Translations under genes and position numbers: made by a program
Notes under the pieces: generated by a model
Seen by the model: the letters and a program-made list of their open reading frames with translations, nothing else
Databases searched by the model: none
What the model was told of the DNA's origin: nothing
Source of the DNA: Nemania diffusa
Taxonomy: Eukaryota > Ascomycota > Sordariomycetes > Xylariales > Xylariaceae
DNA: 64,000 nucleotides
Assembly (NCBI GenBank): GCA_038501195.1
Contig: JBBPUQ010000006.1
Location: forward strand, 4,278,001 to 4,342,000
Direction of reading: 5' to 3'
Shown: positions 57,801-64,000 of the stretch, piece by piece
How the letters are laid out: each line of letters begins with the position of its first letter
How positions within the stretch are numbered: the stretch's first letter is position 1

Positions 57801-60004
57801 ATAACTAAATTAAAATAATAATATTTTAATTAATTAAATTTAAAAAAAAAGAAATTTTAAATAAATTAATTTTTTAAATATTAATTATTTTATTAATTTA
57901 ACATATTTAAAGTTTTTATTAAATAAAAATAATATTAATTTATTATTAAAAATTTTTTATTATTTTTTATATAAAATATTAATATTGATTATTTAATTAA
58001 TATTAAATATTTTTATAATATATTAAATTAAAATTAATTTATTAAATATATTAAATCTTTTTTAATAAATTTAATTTAAATTATTTATATAGTTTTATTT
58101 TAATTAAATAATAACTTTTACATTAATAATTTAAGTTTTAAAATTTTAAATTATATTATTAATTAATATATTATTTTATAATATTTTATAATAATATTTA
58201 AAATTATTTTTTTTAATTTAATTTTTATTTTTAAATTTATGTTATTTTATTATAAAATATAATATTATTTATTAATTATTTTATTATATTAATTTATATT
58301 TTATTAAATTTTTAAATTAATAATTTTTTTAATTTTAGTTTTTAATAAAATAATAATTATAAAAAATATTATTAAATTAAATAAATTATTTATATTAATA
58401 ATTTATTAAAATATTTTATTTAAATAGTTAATATAAATTAATTATTATTTAATAATTAATATTAATAATTTTAAACTTTTTATTAAAAAAATAATATTTA
58501 TTAATTTTTAAAATAATTTTTAATATTTAATTTATTTTATTAATTATTTTATTATAATAATTAATTAATAATATTAATTTTTTTAGTTTAATAATTTTAA
58601 CTTTAAATTAATATTTAATTTTGTAAATTAATTATTAATTAATTAATAAATTAATTTAAATTTTAATATTATATAAAATAATAATTATAATATTAATTTT
58701 ATTAATTTATATTTAAATAATTTAAAAGAAATTTAATAAATTATTTAAATTTTTTAAATTAGTTATAATAAATATTTAAACTAATATAAAAGCTTTTATT
58801 AGTTTTATTTATTTTTTAAAATTTTAAAATTAAAAAATTTATTAAATTTTAATTTATTATAATTTTTTATTTTTTAAATAATTAATATATAATTTTTTTT
58901 AAAATATTATTTAATTATATATTTTTTTTTTATAACTAAAATAAATATTATTGTTTTAATATATTTTTTTTTAATTATTAATTAATTTTTTATATTTATT
59001 ATTTTAAAAAAACTTAGTTTTTTTTTTAGTTTTATTAAATTTATTATTAAAATAAAAACTTTTTTTAAAATTAATTATATTTAAAGCTTAATTTTTTTAA
59101 TTTTATTTAAATAATTATTAATAATTATAAATAATTTTAATAATTTTATTATAAAACTTTTTATATATAAAATTTAAATTAATATTAATTTTAAAAATTT
59201 TATTATTAAAATTAACATTTAAATATTTTTATAAAAATTAAATTTATTTTAATTTAAATATTTTTATTTTTTAAATAAAACTATTAAAATATAAAATAAA
59301 TTAATAAATATTTATTTATTTAAAAAATTTATAATAATATTTAATAAAAATTTATTAAATTATTATAACTTAGTTTAAATTATAATAAATAATAATTAAT
59401 ATTTAAATTATTTTAATTATATTATTAAATAATTAAATAATCAATTAATAATAAATTTTTATTAATTATAAAATAAATTTTTTAAATTAAAAAAATAAAT
59501 AATATATTTAACTTTTTTTATTGTAAAAAATAGTTTTATTTTTTTTAAATTTATTAATAAATTTATAAATTTAAATATTAAATTTATTTTTATTATTAAT
59601 AAACTTTTTAAAATATTTAATTTTTATTTTAGTTTTATTTTAATAAATAATATATTAATTATAAAATTTAATTAAAAGTTTTTTAAATATAAACTATATA
59701 ATTATATTATAAAATTAAAAAATAATATTTAAAATCTTTTTAAAAATATTATTTTTATATTTATATTTAAAAAATATAATTAAATTAAATTGTTTTTATA
59801 ATATAATTATTTATTAATAAAAAAAATCAATTTAAATTTTTTATATAACAATTATATTTTATTTAATAATAAGTTTCTTTTTTATTTAAAATTATTATTA
59901 TTATTATAATTTATTATTTTAAATTATTAATATAAAATTAATTTATAAAATTTGTTTTTATTATTTATAAATTTTATAAATAATAAAATAATAAATAAAA
60001 TAAT
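54590..60004. repeat. AT-saturated, RIP-like hypermutated block
   Basis: About 5.4 kb consists almost only of A and T, with homopolymer runs and no coding frame. The few remaining C and G bases lie mostly in ACT/AGT-type words. The left edge is demonstrably a mutated copy of normal-GC DNA (the repeat at 62376-62515), so the composition arose by C-to-T/G-to-A change and not from an originally AT-rich sequence. This is the signature of RIP carried near saturation. The original sequence cannot be recognised. Confidence 0.85.
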
Positions 60005-61942
60005 TATTGGTTCAATAGTTGTACATACTGCGTACACAGTATATATAGCCTATAGTTGACAGTACTGTAGATATATAGTCTAGTTAACTATATAGCATGT
60101 AACTTGCACAGACCTATATAACTTATACTGTAGCTGAGACCTTTACAAATTTAGACTTATAGAATACAATATTTTCAACTATTGATTTGGAAATCTTGTA
60201 ACTTTTTTTAGCGTTTAGTAGATATACTCTATATAATATATTCTTGTTAGTAGTACAGCTAATCAACACTAATCAATAGTTTATTAGTAATTACAAATTA
60301 GCAAAATTAAAAAAACAGAAACTAGCTGCTATTAAAAACAGCTTTTAGCATTATATTTTTAACTTTGTATAACTAAAGTAAACTATTATTTAATTAGTAA
60401 GTAAAAAAAAGTTAAATTAATTATTAAATATAAATGAACTTATTTATTGCAAAGTCGAGTAACTTTTTTGCAATAGTTAGTAATTTTTGTATAAAAGTCA
60501 ACGATATAGCAAGCTATTTCGCAACTTTTTATATTACTATCGATAGTACTACTGCTGACAATATAAATTTTAACAATTTTACAAAATAAAATCGACTTTT
60601 AATCGACTTTAACTAAATAAAACTGTTAAATTAACAACTTTTTTATATATTTATTTCTTTAGTTTGTTATAACTTTAAAAACTAATATATAAAAAAACAT
60701 TAAATCAACAATTTAAATAACAAAAACTTATTTACTACAAAGTTGAAATAACTTTTTATATAGTAACTAGTACTTTTTATACAATGAATTAACAAAACAG
60801 TCGATATATTATTTAAACTAACATTGATACTCCCCGTTTTTTTTTCCTATTTTTTTTTAGTTAATAAACTACTATATTATTAATTAACTATTTAACTAAA
60901 GTTAAAACTAGTTAATCAACTAATTAATTAGCTAATTAATCGATTAGCTAGTTATTTAATTAAACTTAGAATTAATTAATTAATTAGTTTAGAAACTAAT
61001 TACTTAACTAATTTAAAAACTAGTTATTTAACTAAATTTATAATTAGCTAATTGACTAAGTCGAAAACTAGTTAAAAAGACTTTTTAAACTTTTTTTAAA
61101 CCTTTTTAACTTTTTTAAAACTTTTTTAACTTTTTAAAGCTTTGTAAAATTTTAAAAAAAAACTTTTTAAAACTTTTTTTAACTCTTTGATTTTTCGACC
61201 TTTTTAATCCCTTTTAGTCTTTAACTTTTCTTAACTTTTCCCTTTCTTTTAAACCCTTTTCCCTTTAATACAAAGTATTAAATATAGTTATACAACTTAT
61301 ATAGTTAATTAACAAAGTTAAAACTTTTTAGAAAAAGTAAAACTGTTTTTAAAACAGTTTATATAACTCTTTTTTTTTTATAGCAGTATTAAAAAAAGCT
61401 ATTCTAATACTTCTGCATAAAAAGAACTTTTTGAATAAATATTTTATTTATATACTTTTATTCTTTTGACTATTTTTAACTTTTTAGAACTTTTTAAACT
61501 TTCTAAAGCTCTATTAACAACTTTTGACTTTTTTGAACTTTTAACTTTTTCAACTACTTTTAGTTATATTTAGTCTATTATATTTTATAAATTCGAATAT
61601 TTATACAACAAGCAAATAAGTATTAGTAAATAATTAATTAAATAAAGTATATAAATAAAACATATAAAAAGTTGCTAGTATTAGTTCAATAGTTATATAT
61701 ACTATATATATAATATATACAGCTTACAGTTAACAGTACTGTAAACATATAGTTTAGTTAACTATACAGTATATAACTTGTACAAACTTATATAACTTAT
61801 ATTATAGCTGAAACCTTTATAAACTTAAACCTATAGAATATAGTATTTTCAACTATTGATTTAGAAATCCTGTAACTTTTTTTAGTATTTAGTAAGCATG
61901 CTTTATACAATGTACTCTTGTTAATAGTATAACTAATTAACA
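60005..61942. mobile_element. Short LTR-like element nested in the AT block
   Basis: Direct terminal repeats of 264 bp lie at 60005-60268 and 61679-61942. They align without gaps and differ mostly by transitions. Both begin TATT(G/A)GTTCAATAG and end in AACA, fitting TG...CA ends with the first G mutated. ATAAT flanks both sides (60000-60004 and 61943-61947), consistent with a 5-bp target duplication. The internal part is about 1.4 kb, too short for gag-pol. It consists of AACTAGTT/TTAATTAA-like words and then a pyrimidine-rich run (about 61080-61265), so a TRIM-like or internally deleted element is likely. It is less mutated than the DNA around it. Confidence 0.75.
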
Positions 61943-62250
61943 ATAATAGTTAAAATTATAATTAATTAATTAAATAAACTTAATTTTAAGTTTTTAAATA
62001 ATAATGTTTTTTTTAAAAATATAAATAATATATTATATTAATAGTTTTATTTTAAATATATAATTAAAATAATTTATTTATTATATATAAACTATATAAA
62101 ATAAATAATAGTTATATATTTAAATTAAATATTTATTAATAAATAAAAAATAATTTTAAAATAATATTACAATTATAAAAAATAAAAAAATTAATTTATT
62201 AATTTTATTAATTAAAAACTTTTTAAAAAAAAAAAAAAAAAAAAAAAAGT
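61943..62250. repeat. Distal part of the AT-saturated block
   Basis: Almost pure A/T again after the nested element, continuing the block interrupted at 60004. It ends in a long A run (about 62226-62248) next to the (TA)n tract of the right direct repeat. Confidence 0.75.
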
Positions 62251-62515
62251 TAAATTATATATATATATTATATAAAATATATAAATATATAAAACTGTAA
62301 ATAAAGTTGTAAATAAAGTTGTAAAGTTTAGTTAAAGTTTTTTTAAAGTAAGTTTTATAAAGTAAATTTTATAAAATAGGTCATTCTAGAGATCGTAGTT
62401 CCTACAGGTCAGTAGAAATCGCGGGGTCACGTCGCAACAGGGTGCGTAGGTCTCGGTCCACGATCAATGGGATAGGCGTAGAGGTCAGTGGCCTGTGTAG
62501 ATCGTCACAAGTTTT
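62140..62515 (+). repeat. Direct repeat, right copy (outer part native, inner part mutated)
   Basis: Partner of 54490-54866. Here the part left of the (TA)n tract (about 62254-62292) is mutated and the part to its right is native and GC-normal from about 62376. Over 62376-62506 the alignment with the left copy is gapless. I see one position that is not identity, C-to-T or G-to-A. Confidence 0.85.
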
Positions 62516-63110
62516 TCATCCCAAATAGGGAATTCTCCCTGCCTATTTGGGTATAGATTGTCCAATTCGGCTTCTATCGCATGCACGCGGCTATAATCGG
62601 ACCGGCTATACCTACGTACAGGCTGTCTTCTACACATACAATCTCTACGGAAAGCCTACGGAGCCTACGTCATAGGCACCCAACAATACACACACACACA
62701 TATTCACCCACCACTCTGACAGGTGGCTAACCGACCTGCCTACCTGTTAGGTGACCTACTTGTCAGGTGACCTACTTACCTGCCAGTTGACCTGCCGGCC
62801 TACCAGGTCACTTGCCAGCCGGTCTACCTGCCGACCAGGTGACCTACCAACCGACCTACCACCTTACCAGTTGGCCTACTGACCTGCCTGTCAGGTGACC
62901 AACCTACCTACTAGTCAAGCAACCTACCTACCTGTCAGGTGACTAACCGACTTGCCTGGCGACCTGCCAGTCTACCAAGTGGGTCACCAGCCGGCCTACC
63001 TACCTGCCAGGTGACCGACCTACTTACCAACTTACCAATCAACCGACTTGCAGACCGACCTGTGAACCTATCTACAGACCTACCTGCAGACCTGACTGCA
63101 AGTTAACAAG
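62516..63110. repeat. Unmutated GC-normal DNA with degenerate ACCT-rich tandem array
   Basis: No gene is seen. From about 62707 to 63095 the sequence is built from variants of ACCTACC, ACCTGCC and CAGGTGACC, a degenerate short tandem array. A smaller patch of the same type recurs at about 63296-63350. An (AC)n tract lies at about 62685-62700. Confidence 0.7.
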
Positions 63111-63117
63111 GGCCCAG

Positions 63118-63200
63118 GACCTAGGGCTAGGATTAAAAAGGCTAGGATTAAAAGAGCTAAGATCGAAAAGGCTAAAATTGAAAGGGCTATATTAAAGTAG
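63118..63200 (+). repeat. Short tandem repeat, about 15-16 bp x 4-5
   Basis: Variants of GGCTAGGATTAAAA follow one another (GGCTAGGATTAAAAA, then GGCTAGGATTAAAAG, AGCTAAGATCGAAAA and GGCTAAAATTGAAAG). Later units show transitions. Confidence 0.7.
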
Positions 63201-63389
63201 CTAGTGTAAAGTGGCTAGTGTGGCTTGATTTAGGGGTTGTTAAGCCTGTAAGCTTACAGGGCCTACTTGTATTGATTAGATAAAGTTACTAAGGACTCAC
63301 CTGACCTGGACCCACTTGACCTACCTGACCTACCTGACTTACCTGACCTAACCTATAGGTAGAACTTTTGGTAGCTACAGACGTTAAAA

Positions 63390-63503
63390 ACGAAAGCAGT
63401 TCTCTCCTTTAGCTGAGAGAAAGCGGAGCCGCGCGCACGAAGCGCTTACGCGGCAGAGCACACGGTTGATAGAAAGGAGGCTAAAAGTAAGAGCTGCTTT
63501 CGT
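63390..63503. repeat. Inverted repeat / potential hairpin
   Basis: The left arm starts ACGAAAGCAG at 63390 and the right arm ends CTGCTTTCGT at 63503. The outer 24 nt of each arm pair at 20 positions, with a perfect 10-bp tip. A nested GCCGCG/CGCGGC pair (about 63427-63453) lies inside, so the 114-bp segment could extrude as a two-level hairpin. It may be a tiny foldback element or a structured RNA; nothing identifies a product. Confidence 0.65.
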
Positions 63504-64000
63504 TCTCTATAGCCTGTCGAGGGTCTATATAGCCTGTGTGGCCTGTGTAGCCTGTATAGCTTGTAGCTCTTAAAAACGAAGGCTTCTTTGCCCTTGACCC
63601 CAAGGGGCCTCTAGTATAAATAGTGGCTTATAGTAGCTAGTGCAGTAGCTAAAATAGTCTATATACTTAGAAAAAAGCTGTTAACTAAATGCTTTATACA
63701 CAGTATATACACTTAATTAATATAACACTTTTAAAGCTTAAATTATTTATTTAAGCAATTATCAGTTTAATAAATAATTAAAAGCTTTATTACTTTTTAT
63801 ATTTCATTATAAGTTTTATATATATACTTTAAAACTAGAATAGCGCGGCCGCCGATGCATACGGCCCCATTTCCCCATCACCTAGGCAACCGTCAATAAC
63901 AACATCGACGCGGCGTCATTGAAGCTCAATACAAGTACCAACACCATCGATTCCACCGCGAATATTTATAATGGCAGGGGTTAGTCGCATACAACGAGAG
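63504..64000. other. Repeat-rich end of window
   Basis: GTATAGCCT-like repeats lie at about 63525-63565. A short AT-rich patch at about 63660-63840 is followed by ordinary-GC sequence. A short plus-strand frame near 63890-63985 is too small to call. Confidence 0.4.

Noticed and set aside
54590..60004. Mitochondrial DNA insertion as source of the AT-rich block
   Set aside because: No mitochondrial gene text is visible, and the left edge is a C-to-T/G-to-A copy of nuclear GC-normal sequence.
62707..63095. Possible CRISPR-like or satellite array
   Set aside because: Units are degenerate, with no constant repeat and spacer sizes. The organism is a fungus. It is better described as a degenerate short tandem array.
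63845..63852. NotI site (GCGGCCGC) near the end of the window, considered as vector junction
   Set aside because: A single 8-bp site in GC-normal DNA is not evidence of cloning sequence, and no vector text follows.

Overview
The window is nuclear DNA of a filamentous ascomycete (Pezizomycotina). The evidence is short GT-AG introns of about 40-210 bp with CTAAC-like branch sites, a fungal-type ERG6, a fungal PEX16, a DUF3176 membrane protein, and an AT-saturated block bearing the C-to-T/G-to-A signature of repeat-induced point mutation (RIP). The gene content fits a sordariomycete. I lean towards Xylariales, but nothing in the sequence proves it.

Layout. 1-10.4 kb: Nudix hydrolase (+), TDP2-like phosphodiesterase (-), PEX16 (-) and a stand-alone CYP505/CYP102-like P450 (-). 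10.4-21 kb is gene-poor and holds a small secreted six-cysteine protein (-) and an orphan AT-hook protein (-). 21-28.7 kb: secreted aspartic protease (+), caffeoyl-CoA-type O-methyltransferase (-), MCT-type MFS transporter (-) and a GFA-family protein (-). 29-36 kb: a TIR element (MITE) just upstream of an F-box protein (+), a kinase-like protein (+) and a five-exon DUF3176 membrane protein (-). 38-41.5 kb: a complete five-exon NRPS-like reductase (A-T-R domains, +). 42-50 kb: two hypothetical proteins and two housekeeping genes, PDH E1 beta and sterol 24-C-methyltransferase (both -). 51-54 kb: a divergent pair of C2H2 zinc-finger genes, one with 12 ankyrin repeats (-) and one with a 27-residue minisatellite (+). 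54.5-62.5 kb: a hypermutated AT block with a nested LTR-like element. 62.4-64 kb: unmutated repeat-rich DNA.

There is no obvious operon-like or clustered pathway. The metabolic genes (P450, O-methyltransferase, MFS, NRPS-like reductase) are spread out among unrelated genes. The most unusual structure is the edge of the AT block. A direct repeat of about 370 bp lies at both borders, 7,652 bp apart. In the left copy the outer part is native and the inner part is mutated, and the right copy shows the mirror image. Both switch at the same (TA)n tract, which points to a recombination event after mutation. Gene models below were spliced by eye from the sequence, with exon phases checked for consistency.
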